DNA from: Leadbetterella sp964563435
Lineage (GTDB): Bacteria > Bacteroidota > Bacteroidia > Cytophagales > Spirosomataceae
Length of the DNA: 64,000 nucleotides
Assembly: GCA_964563435.1 (NCBI GenBank)
Contig: CAZLXI010000021.1
Span: forward strand, 13,932 to 77,931
Direction: 5' to 3'
The notes beneath the pieces were generated by a model that saw only the letters and a program-made list of their open reading frames with translations, was not told where the DNA came from and searched no databases. The position numbers and the translations under genes are program-made. Of this stretch, positions 1-8,753 are shown one piece after another. The stretch's first letter is position 1; each line of letters opens with the position of its first letter.

Positions 1-1
1 C

Positions 2-1687
2 GAAGAAATTGCGGAAAGAATAGACAATACGGCTATCGAAACCATCGAGATCCGTTCGGCGCTTACCTGTGAAACCAAAGTGGGTGTTTGTGCCAAATGT
101 TACGGACGTAACCTGGCCTCCGGCCGGATGGTGGATGTGGGCGAAGCCGTGGGTGTGATTGCATCGCAGTCTATCGGGGAGCCGGGTACACAGCTGACCC
201 TGCGTACGTTCCACACCGGTGGTACTGCCATGAACGTGTCGGTAGAAGCAAACCTGAAGGCCAAATTTGCCGGAAAGATCAGCTTCGAAGATGTGAAAAC
301 GGTAGATCTGACCAATAAGGAAGGAGAACAACAGACCATCGTGATCGGTCGCCGGGGAGAGATCCGGATCATTGATTCGGCCACAAACCAGCTCCTGATA
401 GCCAATAACATTCCTTACGGTTCCACCCTTCTTGTAAAAGACGGAGAGGTAGTGGAAAAAGGAGCGGCATTGTGTAACTGGGATCAGTTTAATGCAGTGA
501 TCATGACCGAATTCGACGGGGTAGTGGAATATGATTCCATCGAAGAAGGGATCACCTACCGCGAAGAGGCTGATGAGCAAACCGGTTTCCGCGATAAGGT
601 GATCACCGACTCCAAAGACCGGGCGAAAAACCCGGCCCTGATCATCAAGTCGGTAGATGATGAGACCAAAGAATATAACCTGCCTGTAAGTGCCCGCCTG
701 ATGGTGGAAAACGGACAGGCGGTGAAAGCCGGACAGATCCTGGCCAAGATCCCGAGAGCGATCAACATGAACCGCGATATCACCGGTGGTCTTCCAAGGG
801 TAACCGAGCTGTTCGAAGCCCGGAACCCGTCGAACCCGGCCGTGGTTTCGGAGATCGACGGTGTGGTTTCGTACGGTAGCATCAAGCGGGGTAACCGCGA
901 GATCTTCGTGGAGGCGAAAGACGGTACCAAAATGAAATACATGGTATCGCTGTCCAAGCTTATCCTGGTGCAGGAAGGTGACTTTATCCGCGCCGGTGAG
1001 CCGCTTTCAGACGGTGCCATTACCCCGGCCGATATCCTTCGCATCAAAGGGCCTACCGCGGTGCAGGAATACCTGGTGAACGAAACCCAGGCCGTGTACC
1101 GTCAGCAGGGTGTGAAGATCTCCGATAAGCACATTGAGGTGATCGTACGCCAGATGATGCAGAAGGTAGACGTGCTCGACGCCGGAGATACCCTGTTCCT
1201 GGAAATGCAGGCGGTAGACAAGTGGTTGTTCCGTGAAGAAAACGATAAGATATTTGACAAAAGGGTAGTAGTGGATGCAGGAGCATCCGAGACCTACAAA
1301 CCCGGTCAGATCATCTCCACCCGTGAATTCAAGGACGAAAACGGTCGCCTGAAGCGCGAAGACAAGAAACAAATGACCGTACGTGACGCCCAGCCTGCCG
1401 TATCGCAGGTGATCCTTCAGGGGATCACGACCGCGTCACTGGGTACGGAGTCGTTCGTTTCTGCGGCGTCGTTCCAGGAAACCACCAAGGTATTGTCGGA
1501 AGCTGCCGTTAAAGGTAAGCGTGACGACCTGGCCGGCCTCAAGGAAAACGTGATCGTAGGTCACCTGATCCCTGCCGGTACCGGACGCAGAAAATACCAG
1601 AATATCCAGGTCAATTCTCAGGAAGAGATCCAGGCCGCTAATGCTGCCCGTGTTTCCGAACCGAGAAAGAGAGAATATGTGGATTAA
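2..1687 (+). CDS. rpoC: DNA-directed RNA polymerase subunit beta' (C-terminal part, cut by window edge)
   Basis: This is the 3' part of the gene for the largest RNA polymerase subunit; the reading frame is open from base 2, so the gene begins before the window. The visible protein starts in the second zinc-binding module (cysteines in TCETKVGVCAKCYGRN) and continues into the highly conserved GEAVGVIASQSIGEPGTQ and LRTFHTGG stretch of the trigger-loop region. The long middle part, with lysine- and valine-rich beta segments, is the insertion usual for this subunit. The C-terminus shows TTASLGTESFVSAASFQETT and the conserved ENVIVGHLIPAGTG, both parts of the universal core. It ends normally with TAA and is followed by a strong terminator, so it is the last gene of its operon. 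No doubt about identity. Confidence 0.99.
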   Translation, partial: EEIAERIDNTAIETIEIRSALTCETKVGVCAKCYGRNLASGRMVDVGEAVGVIASQSIGEPGTQLTLRTFHTGGTAMNVSVEANLKAKFAGKISFEDVKTVDLTNKEGEQQTIVIGRRGEIRIIDSATNQLLIANNIPYGSTLLVKDGEVVEKGAALCNWDQFNAVIMTEFDGVVEYDSIEEGITYREEADEQTGFRDKVITDSKDRAKNPALIIKSVDDETKEYNLPVSARLMVENGQAVKAGQILAKIPRAINMNRDITGGLPRVTELFEARNPSNPAVVSEIDGVVSYGSIKRGNREIFVEAKDGTKMKYMVSLSKLILVQEGDFIRAGEPLSDGAITPADILRIKGPTAVQEYLVNETQAVYRQQGVKISDKHIEVIVRQMMQKVDVLDAGDTLFLEMQAVDKWLFREENDKIFDKRVVVDAGASETYKPGQIISTREFKDENGRLKREDKKQMTVRDAQPAVSQVILQGITTASLGTESFVSAASFQETTKVLSEAAVKGKRDDLAGLKENVIVGHLIPAGTGRRKYQNIQVNSQEEIQAANAARVSEPRKREYVD

Positions 1688-1699
1688 TTTTCTGTAGAG

Positions 1700-1715
1700 A
1701 CGCAAGATCTTGCGT
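1700..1715. repeat. 16-bp perfect palindrome after rpoC
   Basis: ACGCAAGATCTTGCGT is a perfect palindrome between the rpoC stop and its terminator. From memory, sequences of this wording (gtagagacgcaagatcttgcgt) recur between genes in many Bacteroidota genomes; this is recall, not a search. Here it is a single copy. Confidence 0.5.
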
Positions 1716-1724
1716 GAAAGCAAT

Positions 1725-1767
1725 AAAATGAAAGCGCCCCGCCGTAAGGTGGGGCGCTTTCATTTTT
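1725..1767 (+). terminator. rpoC intrinsic terminator
   Basis: AAAATGAAAGCGCCCC pairs perfectly with GGGGCGCTTTCATTTT across a ten-base centre, and the 3' arm ends in a T run. It lies 40 bases after the rpoC stop. The A-rich 5' arm means it could also work in the reverse direction. Confidence 0.9.
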
Positions 1768-1825
1768 CGTGTGGGGTTAAAGATAATGTAGACGTGTCAG
1801 ATATATTTGTGGAAAATATGTTATC

Positions 1826-2686
1826 TTGATTAATACGCTCCGGCAACCATTCCCCCGCCCTGACCGAAATCTATCCAGGAAGATCCTCCATTCTTTTTTT
1901 GAAGGACTGGGGGTTGCCCTTTTTTTTCTTATTTTTCAGCCTTTCGGTATGGGTGTGTGGGAAAATGAGCATAAATACCTTTACCTGGCGGGGTATGGGG
2001 TTATTGTGTTTGGTGTGATGCTGATTTACCGGGTAGTGTTTCCGGCCCTTTTTTCCGGATATTTTGAGGAAAGAGCCTGGGTGGTGTGGAAAGAGATTTT
2101 GGGAATAATTTTTATACTGACGCTGATCAGCTTTTTGATAAGTATTTATCATCAGCTGGTATTTAAGAATTACGTGAATGACTATAAACGGGGCGAGGTT
2201 ATTTTCTTTCTGGTGACGGTTATAGGAAGTATTCCTGTAACTGTTAGCGTATTGTCGCGCTATGCGTATTTATACAGGAAATACCGGAAAGAAATACAGA
2301 TAGTACGGGATGTAAAGCCGGCTCAAACGAGACTGACATTAACCGCTGAAAATGAAAAAGACCTCCTTTTCATTGACGACCTCCTTTTCATTGAGTCGGC
2401 AGATAACTACTGCTCCGTGGTTTTTTTGCGGGAAGGGAAAGTAAAAAAGGAATTGATCAGAAGCAGCCTCGGTCGACTGGAAAGCCAGATTAATCAAAAG
2501 GAAATTACACGGTGCCACCGGTCATTTATTGTAAACCTGACAAAGGTAAATTTCATAACCGGCAACGCTCAGGGTTATCGGCTGTTCCTGGAAGGTACGG
2601 ATGATTACGTTCCGGTTTCCCGGAAATATTCAGCCTTGATCGACTCCTTTCACCCCAAACCCCGCCAATCACCCCAAAAATTTTGA
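1826..2686 (+). CDS. Membrane-bound LytTR-domain DNA-binding regulator
   Basis: A 286-residue protein with four hydrophobic segments in the N-terminal half (roughly residues 20-45, 50-75, 85-110 and 125-150), then a C-terminal LytTR DNA-binding domain (about 175-280; LLFIESADNYCSVVF, ITRCHRSFIVNL). It has no receiver domain, so it is a one-component membrane regulator; such proteins are common in Bacteroidota, usually with unknown ligands. The predicted start is TTG at 1826; no ATG lies in frame before the first membrane segment, so the start is uncertain. A tandem duplication of 17 bases (2360-2376 and 2378-2394) encodes the doubled LLFIDD/LLFIES at the start of the LytTR domain. It is followed by a small membrane protein gene on the same strand. 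Confidence 0.88.
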   Translation: MINTLRQPFPRPDRNLSRKILHSFFEGLGVALFFLIFQPFGMGVWENEHKYLYLAGYGVIVFGVMLIYRVVFPALFSGYFEERAWVVWKEILGIIFILTLISFLISIYHQLVFKNYVNDYKRGEVIFFLVTVIGSIPVTVSVLSRYAYLYRKYRKEIQIVRDVKPAQTRLTLTAENEKDLLFIDDLLFIESADNYCSVVFLREGKVKKELIRSSLGRLESQINQKEITRCHRSFIVNLTKVNFITGNAQGYRLFLEGTDDYVPVSRKYSALIDSFHPKPRQSPQKF

Positions 2687-2764
2687 TAGTCGCCCCAAAG
2701 GGTTTTTCCTACTTTTCCCGGCAGGTTAAGTTCCCTAGCTTTATCCCGGTAAAAAACGTACCCT

Positions 2765-3406
2765 ATGGAGACACTTTTTAAATATTTACTCATCATTCAT
2801 ATCGCGGGCGGAGGCCTCAGCCTTATCACAGGGCTTTATGTGATTGTAGCCCGAAAAGGAGATAAGCGCCATAAGCGAATGGGCAGAATTTACTTTTGGG
2901 CACTTTTTACGGCGTCTTTATCTGCCATACCCATGTGTATTATTCATCCTAACCTCTTTTTATTTATCATCAGCATCTTTACACTGTATATGCTGATTAC
3001 CGCATTAAGGTATCTGAAGATCAAGAGGCCCCGGGATGCGAAACTAACCGATTATATTTTAATGACAGCCATGCTCCTGACCGGGCTCATCTTCATGATC
3101 TGGGGTAGCCTGATGGTTATCCGGGCCGGGAACTTTGGTATTGTGCTGATCGTTCTGGGCTTTTTCAATATGAACTTTGGTATCCAGGATTTTAAAACTT
3201 TTCGTGGGAAATCGAAATACGAGAACTTTTCGCTGGTAATGCATTTGCAGCGAATGGCCGGGAGCTATATTTCTTCGGTCACGGCTTTTGTAGTGGTCAA
3301 TAACACGCTTTTACCGGGGGTGGTAGCGTGGTTGCTTCCCGGGCTCTTCATTGTTCCGATGATCGTACGCTGGAGCCGGAAGTTCGGCTTAAAAAAGGAG
3401 GCCTGA
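2765..3406 (+). CDS. DUF2306-like integral membrane protein
   Basis: A 213-residue protein with about six predicted membrane helices (LLIIHIAGGGLSLITGLYVI at the start, last helix near residue 190). The sequence KGDKRHKRMGRIYFWALF followed by short hydrophobic helices resembles the DUF2306 group of predicted membrane proteins, whose biochemical role is not known. It lies 78 bases after the LytTR regulator on the same strand and may be its target or partner; that is inference from position only. ATG start at 2765. No signal peptide other than the first helix. Confidence 0.75.
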   Translation: METLFKYLLIIHIAGGGLSLITGLYVIVARKGDKRHKRMGRIYFWALFTASLSAIPMCIIHPNLFLFIISIFTLYMLITALRYLKIKRPRDAKLTDYILMTAMLLTGLIFMIWGSLMVIRAGNFGIVLIVLGFFNMNFGIQDFKTFRGKSKYENFSLVMHLQRMAGSYISSVTAFVVVNNTLLPGVVAWLLPGLFIVPMIVRWSRKFGLKKEA

Positions 3407-3625
3407 ATTTCTTTCAGTCTGGCAGCCCCGGGCTTTTTGATACTATAAATATACTTGGCGGCGAATTCATTTAATTCTATAAATTTCTGTTACTAAAATC
3501 AAAAAAAGCTATAACTTTACGGCCCTAAACCAGGCCTTTCTCTCCCTTGTAGATCCAACCATTCTTCCGGACCGGCACTCCTGCCTTCTTTTCAGATTCC
3601 AACAAAATTTTATTACTATTTTTTT

Positions 3626-4432
3626 ATGAGGAAATGCTTTTTTTCGATAGGTCTTATCCTGGGCTTAATGATGCTTTGCTATGCCCATTCGTATTCTCAG
3701 AAGAGGATCGGAATATACAATGTTACCGGATACAGTTCTAAAAGTAATGTATATTCCGCTTTGAATAATCAAAACGGAAGCGTCTTCGGAGCTGTGCCTG
3801 CCTACTGCGTGGATTTTTTCTCCAATAACCCGGACTTCATTACCATTGACCGTAAAAACATCCATTTCATTAACTTTGAAAAGGAGCTGCAAAAAACGGA
3901 AAACTTTATGGACGGTTATGTGGTGGAGCAGGGCAAAAGTGAGGGCGTTGACTATCTGGTCCAGAGCCTGTTTGATACCGATACTTACACGTTGATGATC
4001 CAGGTCTTTGATGTAAAAGAAGAACGTGTTCTTTGTTCTTCCGAAAAACAACTGGATAAAAATTTTCTGGGAATTAAAGATCTTCGGCAACAGGTAACCG
4101 GTATGTTGCTCGAGATTAACTCAAAGTGTTTTGAAAGCAGTATCCCTGTAGTCCGGATGCTCTCTTTCAAAGGCAAAAAAGCCAAAGAACTGCTCGTAGC
4201 GGCGGGTAAGGATCTTCGCGTAAGAAGCGGCTACAAATTTGAGGTTTTCATGAATGTGGAAGAAAAGGTGGGAGACAAAACCATTTTCAGGAAAGAAGTG
4301 ATAGGCAAAGGAACCATTGTTAAGGTAGAAGATGAGAATTTTTCCATTTTAGAAATAACAGACGGAGCAGAAGTTGTATTAGCAGAAATCAATAAAGGCG
4401 GGGAGCTTTTATGCCGGGCAGCCTCGAAATAA
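3626..4432 (+). CDS. CsgG/LpoB-like exported protein, first gene of envelope cluster
   Basis: A 268-residue exported protein with a signal peptide (about 1-24, ending SYS). Residues 25-170 fit the CsgG/LpoB fold: an initial strand IGIYNVTGY, then FITIDRKNIHF in the place of the typical 'vvDR..l' strand, then EQGKSEGVDYLVQSLF like the 'G.gadyli.G' strand. There is no lipobox cysteine at the cleavage site, so it is probably soluble periplasmic rather than lipidated. The C-terminal 80 residues form a separate beta-rich domain with VGDKTIFRKEVIGKG, which recurs in the next gene. Members of the fold work in curli secretion, flagellar collars and peptidoglycan synthase activation. It opens a run of five same-strand genes of exported proteins. 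Function here is unknown. Confidence 0.7.
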   Translation: MRKCFFSIGLILGLMMLCYAHSYSQKRIGIYNVTGYSSKSNVYSALNNQNGSVFGAVPAYCVDFFSNNPDFITIDRKNIHFINFEKELQKTENFMDGYVVEQGKSEGVDYLVQSLFDTDTYTLMIQVFDVKEERVLCSSEKQLDKNFLGIKDLRQQVTGMLLEINSKCFESSIPVVRMLSFKGKKAKELLVAAGKDLRVRSGYKFEVFMNVEEKVGDKTIFRKEVIGKGTIVKVEDENFSILEITDGAEVVLAEINKGGELLCRAASK

Positions 4433-4470
4433 ATTACAGGGCGGAAGTAACCTATATACCAAACATACCA

Positions 4471-6108
4471 ATGAAAAAATACCTTGTTATACTTCTTCTA
4501 ACGTCGCTTTCGAGAATCTTGTCTGCACAAAGTGAGTTTGAATATACCATACTCAAAAGCAGCAGCACGAAGACCGATCCCGTGCTGGCTCCCCTCCATG
4601 CCCGGGTAGAGGATTTGCTGGCTGACACCGAAGGGGTTCATCTGGCTGACTGGGATGAAAAAACACATAGATTAAACTATATTCATGGAAAAAAGTTGCA
4701 GAAGCCAATCGCACTTGTAAAATTTTGTGATATGCGCTGGATCAATACCCTGAATAATATTGACCTGACGCTGGTGACTGATACCAGCGGTAAAACCAAA
4801 GAGGCCTATTTCAGAATTGTTACCGAAGTAAAACTGGTAACCAAGCAGGTGGAGGTGAAAACATCCCAGATCATTGACATCAAACAAAATACATATAAGT
4901 CCGAACCAAGGACATCTCTGAGGTCAGACAGGAAAGACAGGGATATCGTTATGGTGGAAAAGCTTACCGAAGAATTTGGAGGGGATCCGGCCAAACTGAA
5001 AAAGGAAAATTTTGACACCTACAATAAGCGCCTGGCGAGAGTAAGGGAAAAATATATGCCCCAATTTAAGGAAAGGCTAAGCGAGCTTTTGGTTCTTCAT
5101 GCAGGCAGTATTGTAGATCAGCTCAAAAGATTTGAACCCCTTATTATCGGAAGAGCTTACCAGATAATCACCGACCCGGAATCAGCCGATGAGAAAAAAA
5201 TCAAAAGCCTCAATTTTGAGGTTACCCCTGGAGATAACCTCAAAGTGGGAGAGTATGTTATTCTTTATGAAGTGGTGAATTTCAATGGTCATAAATCACT
5301 GCGATATGTAAGTCCTTTCAGGGTAGATGAGGTGAGTGAAAAATCAGCTAAGGCAGACCTGGCCAGTTTGGGAGGGAAAAAGGCGTTGGCTGGATTGATA
5401 AGAAATAAAGCCGAACTGGTATTGTTTGATGACAAACGCTCTGCTCTGAATTATGATAAGCAGCTCCGGGGTGATCAGGAGGATTATATTGTAGGCGTGA
5501 AAAAAAGCTGTGTATTCTGTAACCTGGATCTCGAAACAAGCCTTTATCTACTCCCTACGGTCAAAGTGGTGGAAAGAATTGCGCCGGAACTTGTGTTTTT
5601 TCAGAAACTGGCGAAGTTAGAAAGATTCATAGACTATGGCAGCGAAGAGATGATAAATAAACAGCTGGGGATAAAATATCTTTTTTATAAGGAAGAAGAG
5701 CGGTTAATGGCCACCGACATTGAAACCGGGCGGATCATCGGCAGTGAGCGACCTCCGGGATGGCTGGGTGCCAATTATGGAATTGCTGCTAAAAACCTGT
5801 TTATCGATACATTCGGGAGACCCATTAAGTTTATCAAAAACGAAGAGATTTCCAAAGGCAGGCTGAAGTCATTTATTGCGCAGTCTGACTTCGGGTTTGT
5901 CTTCGGTGAGAGCATTGGAGTTTATGAGCTGGTAGATGAAAAAGTGGGAAATAAAGTGATAAAAAGAAAACAGGAAATTGGTGATTCCTGGTTTAGCAGG
6001 CCTATCTCAGATACGGTGGCGGAATTTAAAGTCAAAAGAGGAGAGAAAGAAATCCTGGAAGCGCAGCAGCAGGGTAAAACATTGATTTTTGAATACAAAA
6101 TAAAATAA
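4471..6108 (+). CDS. Exported protein with repeated beta domains, second gene of envelope cluster
   Basis: A 545-residue protein of no family that I recognise. The start at 4471 was chosen because MKKYLVILLLTSLSRILSAQ is a clear signal peptide; the frame is open further upstream into the preceding gene but that extension is not signal-like. Two segments resemble the C-terminal domain of the preceding protein: about 270-330 (VGEYVILYEVVNFNGHKSLR) and about 485-545 (IGVYELVDEKVGNKVIKRKQ). The charged segment near residues 150-210 looks helical. A short cysteine pair (CVFC) lies near residue 348. It sits 38 bases after the first gene and 5 bases before the next, so co-transcription is likely. 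Function unknown; probably periplasmic and part of the same complex. Confidence 0.7.
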   Translation: MKKYLVILLLTSLSRILSAQSEFEYTILKSSSTKTDPVLAPLHARVEDLLADTEGVHLADWDEKTHRLNYIHGKKLQKPIALVKFCDMRWINTLNNIDLTLVTDTSGKTKEAYFRIVTEVKLVTKQVEVKTSQIIDIKQNTYKSEPRTSLRSDRKDRDIVMVEKLTEEFGGDPAKLKKENFDTYNKRLARVREKYMPQFKERLSELLVLHAGSIVDQLKRFEPLIIGRAYQIITDPESADEKKIKSLNFEVTPGDNLKVGEYVILYEVVNFNGHKSLRYVSPFRVDEVSEKSAKADLASLGGKKALAGLIRNKAELVLFDDKRSALNYDKQLRGDQEDYIVGVKKSCVFCNLDLETSLYLLPTVKVVERIAPELVFFQKLAKLERFIDYGSEEMINKQLGIKYLFYKEEERLMATDIETGRIIGSERPPGWLGANYGIAAKNLFIDTFGRPIKFIKNEEISKGRLKSFIAQSDFGFVFGESIGVYELVDEKVGNKVIKRKQEIGDSWFSRPISDTVAEFKVKRGEKEILEAQQQGKTLIFEYKIK

Positions 6109-6113
6109 TCAGA

Positions 6114-6593
6114 ATGAAAATAGGTGCAATAGGATTGATCTCAATTTTCGTATTTGTTTCCTGTACCTCCGGAAAGAAAGCCTCGGAACAGAAACCGGAA
6201 TATGAATATCAACGATCAGGAATGGTAAATCTCAGCAAACAGCATAACGGGCTGTTATCGGTTAAAAGTGTACAAACGGCAGAAAATGTCAATAAAGCCG
6301 TAGCTTTTGCCGAAATGAATGCGCTGGAGAATATCCTTTTCAGAGGAATCCCCGGATCATTACAGGATGACCCGGTAATCAGCAATGAAAAAGAAGCCCG
6401 TGCTAAAAGTAAGGAGATCCTGAATGAGCTGATCTTCAAAGAAGCATACAGGACATTTATGACCGATTCCCAGCTGATAGAAAGGCAGGAGGGTAAAAAT
6501 GCCGTAACGGTAACCCAGGAGGTTACGTTTGATATACCAGCCTTAAGAAAATACCTGGAACAAAACGGAGTGATCAGAAAATTCGGATTATAA
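6114..6593 (+). CDS. LPP20/FlgP-like lipoprotein, third gene of envelope cluster
   Basis: A 159-residue lipoprotein: the signal MKIGAIGLISIFVFVSC ends in a lipobox with Cys17, followed by TSGKK. The mature part has an alanine/glutamate-rich helix (VNKAVAFAEMNALENILF) and the strand AVTVTQEVTFDIPALRKYL, a layout like the small LPP20/FlgP lipoproteins that partner CsgG-like and FlgT-like proteins in flagellar or surface-organelle collars. The match is by pattern only. Start ATG at 6114, five bases after the preceding stop. The gene fits the idea that the cluster builds one envelope structure: one lipidated anchor among soluble partners. Confidence 0.7.
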   Translation: MKIGAIGLISIFVFVSCTSGKKASEQKPEYEYQRSGMVNLSKQHNGLLSVKSVQTAENVNKAVAFAEMNALENILFRGIPGSLQDDPVISNEKEARAKSKEILNELIFKEAYRTFMTDSQLIERQEGKNAVTVTQEVTFDIPALRKYLEQNGVIRKFGL

Positions 6594-6666
6594 ATAAACA
6601 ATGAATTGTCGGTTATCAATCAACAAACAGACCTGGCAGGAAAGTGCCGGGGACGAAATTATACCA

Positions 6667-7542
6667 ATGAAAATGCTAAAAACGTTATTCGCTATTCTCC
6701 TGTTTTCAACAGGACAACTGTTCGGCCAGGATTCTGCTACGGCCAATACCCAGCCTACCATCATGGTGATCCCGTTCTCGCAGGAAGGAACCAGCCTCAG
6801 AACGGCCTATGAACAAAACGAACTGGTTCGCGTAGCCATCGCAAAAGTGAAGGAAGCCTTTGACAAAAGAGGCGTAAATACAATAGATCTGAGAGCCAAA
6901 ATTAAACAAACCGCTAATACAGGAGCTCTCCAGGAAGATCAGAAGTCTGACCTTAAGGATGAAGTGATCAATAATTCCGGAGCTGATGTGTATGTGGAGG
7001 TGGAAGCGAATGCCAACTATAGCAATACCGGGAACAGCGTAACCCTCATCCTGACCGCTTATGACGCCTTCTCCGGCGAGTCATACGCCAATAAGGTAGG
7101 AAACTCGCCCAAGTTCTATACCACCAACTTTGAAAAACTGGTGGAGAAAATAGCCGATACGGAAGTGCCCAACCTGCTGAACACCATCCAGGAAAAATTC
7201 ACCGACATTATCGAGAACGGGCGAACCATCACGGTAAAAGTTGGGATTAATGAAGAATCCAAATTAAAAATGGATACGGAAGTGGACAAAGAAGGTAACT
7301 TTCTTTCCGACATTATCGAAGACTATATCGTGGAAAAGAGCTATAAAGGCAAATACCACATCCAGGGCATGACCCATAATCAGCTCACATTCGACATCGT
7401 TAAAGTGCCTTTGAAAGACGAGGCAGGGAATAGCTTCCGGGTATCGCGGTTCGCTGCCGACTTCAGAAGATTCCTGCGGAGCAAAGAAATTTCATGTACA
7501 CAAACCATTAACGGGAACAGTCTTGTTTTTACGATCAACTAA
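6667..7542 (+). CDS. DUF6175 family exported protein, fourth gene of envelope cluster
   Basis: A 291-residue protein with a signal peptide (MKMLKTLFAILLFSTGQLFG). The start at 6667 is preferred over an upstream in-frame ATG at 6601 because only the shorter form begins with a signal peptide. The mature N-terminus TIMVIPFSQEGTSLRTAYEQ, the later GADVYVEVEANANY and the segment TLILTAYDAFSGESYANKVG match what I remember of DUF6175, a Bacteroidota family of unknown function. The first 120 residues also have the order of strands of a CsgG/LpoB-like domain. It ends directly against the next gene (TAA followed at once by ATG), which implies translational coupling. Confidence 0.8.
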   Translation: MKMLKTLFAILLFSTGQLFGQDSATANTQPTIMVIPFSQEGTSLRTAYEQNELVRVAIAKVKEAFDKRGVNTIDLRAKIKQTANTGALQEDQKSDLKDEVINNSGADVYVEVEANANYSNTGNSVTLILTAYDAFSGESYANKVGNSPKFYTTNFEKLVEKIADTEVPNLLNTIQEKFTDIIENGRTITVKVGINEESKLKMDTEVDKEGNFLSDIIEDYIVEKSYKGKYHIQGMTHNQLTFDIVKVPLKDEAGNSFRVSRFAADFRRFLRSKEISCTQTINGNSLVFTIN

Positions 7543-8361
7543 ATGAAAAAGATCCTTCTGATATTTTGTGTCCTTGCTGGGTTTGAGGCAATAAGCCAGA
7601 AACATTTTATCCGTGTGGATTTTTCCGAAGTCCATGATAAAGAAAGAATAGTAGCGGAAATTCATCGGATAGGACTGATCGGGATAGATCCCGCATCTGA
7701 GAATAGGGTTCATATTAAATACGACCTGTCTAAGGTCCACCAGCTTGAAGGCCTGTCCAATTCCTTTTCCGGAACGGCAAAAGTATGGATTAACCTGAAA
7801 AGCAGCACAGGAAAAACGGATACTACCTGGAACTTTTCTGCAAATATTAAGGCAAAGAACAAGTGGGAAGTGTATGAAAAGCTCTCTGCAGCCTTTATTG
7901 AAGAAAGCCAGGGGATTAAAGGTTCAATAATGATCATAAATACCTTCTTGGACAGATACTATTCGCTGAATTGCTCTGCCGTCCTGCAAGAGGCGAATAA
8001 CTTTTTTGAACGAAAAAACGGGAAAGAGGCGTATGTGAGGGTGAAGAAAATAGAATCAGGCCCTTGTGAAAAAGATGCAAAGGCTCTTATTGCACGTATT
8101 GAGAACAGATATTCCGAAGAATTTTGTGAAGAAATACTCCCCCGTATTAAAGTACTGGCAAATTCGGGGATCGCTTATCAGATGGAAAAAGCGATCGAAC
8201 TATTATACCGGTATCCTCCTAAAGCAAAATGTGGTGATGAAGTTCAGCAGGTAGCAAAATCGGTAGGGAATTATATCTCGAAACTTCCTCAGAAGCAAAG
8301 TATTGAAATTAATAATATACTTTCCAATGGGCAGAGCTATAATAAAATCTTTGAGTACTGA
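7543..8361 (+). CDS. Exported protein of unknown function, fifth gene of envelope cluster
   Basis: A 272-residue protein with a signal peptide (MKKILLIFCVLAGFEAISQ). I do not recognise the family. The first half is beta-rich (HFIRVDFSEVHDKERIVAEI, then FSGTAKVWINLKSSTGKTDT), the second half is helical with four cysteines (Cys144, Cys174 region, EEFCEEILPR, KAKCGDEV) that could form disulfides in the periplasm. The start follows the stop of the DUF6175 gene with no gap, so the two are surely co-translated. It closes the five-gene run; the 456 bases after it hold no convincing gene. Confidence 0.65.
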   Translation: MKKILLIFCVLAGFEAISQKHFIRVDFSEVHDKERIVAEIHRIGLIGIDPASENRVHIKYDLSKVHQLEGLSNSFSGTAKVWINLKSSTGKTDTTWNFSANIKAKNKWEVYEKLSAAFIEESQGIKGSIMIINTFLDRYYSLNCSAVLQEANNFFERKNGKEAYVRVKKIESGPCEKDAKALIARIENRYSEEFCEEILPRIKVLANSGIAYQMEKAIELLYRYPPKAKCGDEVQQVAKSVGNYISKLPQKQSIEINNILSNGQSYNKIFEY

Positions 8362-8554
8362 TAAACTCTCCCAAGCCCTTATATATCGGACCTGAGTACC
8401 AGGATGCTTCACTATTTAATCTGTTTTTACAACAGGAAAAGAATCGGTACCTGGGTAAGGGAATCCCGGGATAGTAATCAAAGCAGCATTCTGCACATTA
8501 TAAGCGGATCAAAAGCCGCCGGATTACCTGCGTAACTACAGGTACGGTAATCCC

Positions 8555-8574
8555 TATGTAGGTTTCCCTACATA
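8555..8574. promoter_or_regulatory. Palindrome, possible regulator site upstream of serine hydrolase
   Basis: TATGTAGGTTTCCCTACATA has 8-bp perfect arms around a four-base centre. Its half sites resemble those at 15818 (TTTAGGG/CCCTAAA), so it may bind a related regulator. It is centred about 67 bases before the start site suggested by TAGTTTTA at 8618. Confidence 0.4.
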
Positions 8575-8663
8575 AGAATGTGTGTTTTCGGGGATTTACA
8601 GGAAGCGGCGTGTCTGGTAGTTTTACAACGGAATAAGTGTAGAACTTTAAACACGGTGATTTT

Positions 8664-8753
8664 ATGAACCGACACTTCTATTTACTCATCTGGGTTCTCC
8701 TTAAAATAAGAGGATTACGAGCTTTATTGGTTCTCCTCCGGGACTTTATATAG
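8664..8753 (+). CDS. Possible 29-residue hydrophobic small protein
   Basis: An ATG-started frame of 29 codons encodes a leucine-rich peptide with an N-terminal hydrophobic part (HFYLLIWVLL) and several arginines. It begins about 30 bases after a possible transcription start. There is no clear ribosome binding site and no homology that I know, so it may be a leader peptide, a small membrane protein or chance. Confidence 0.2.
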   Translation: MNRHFYLLIWVLLKIRGLRALLVLLRDFI

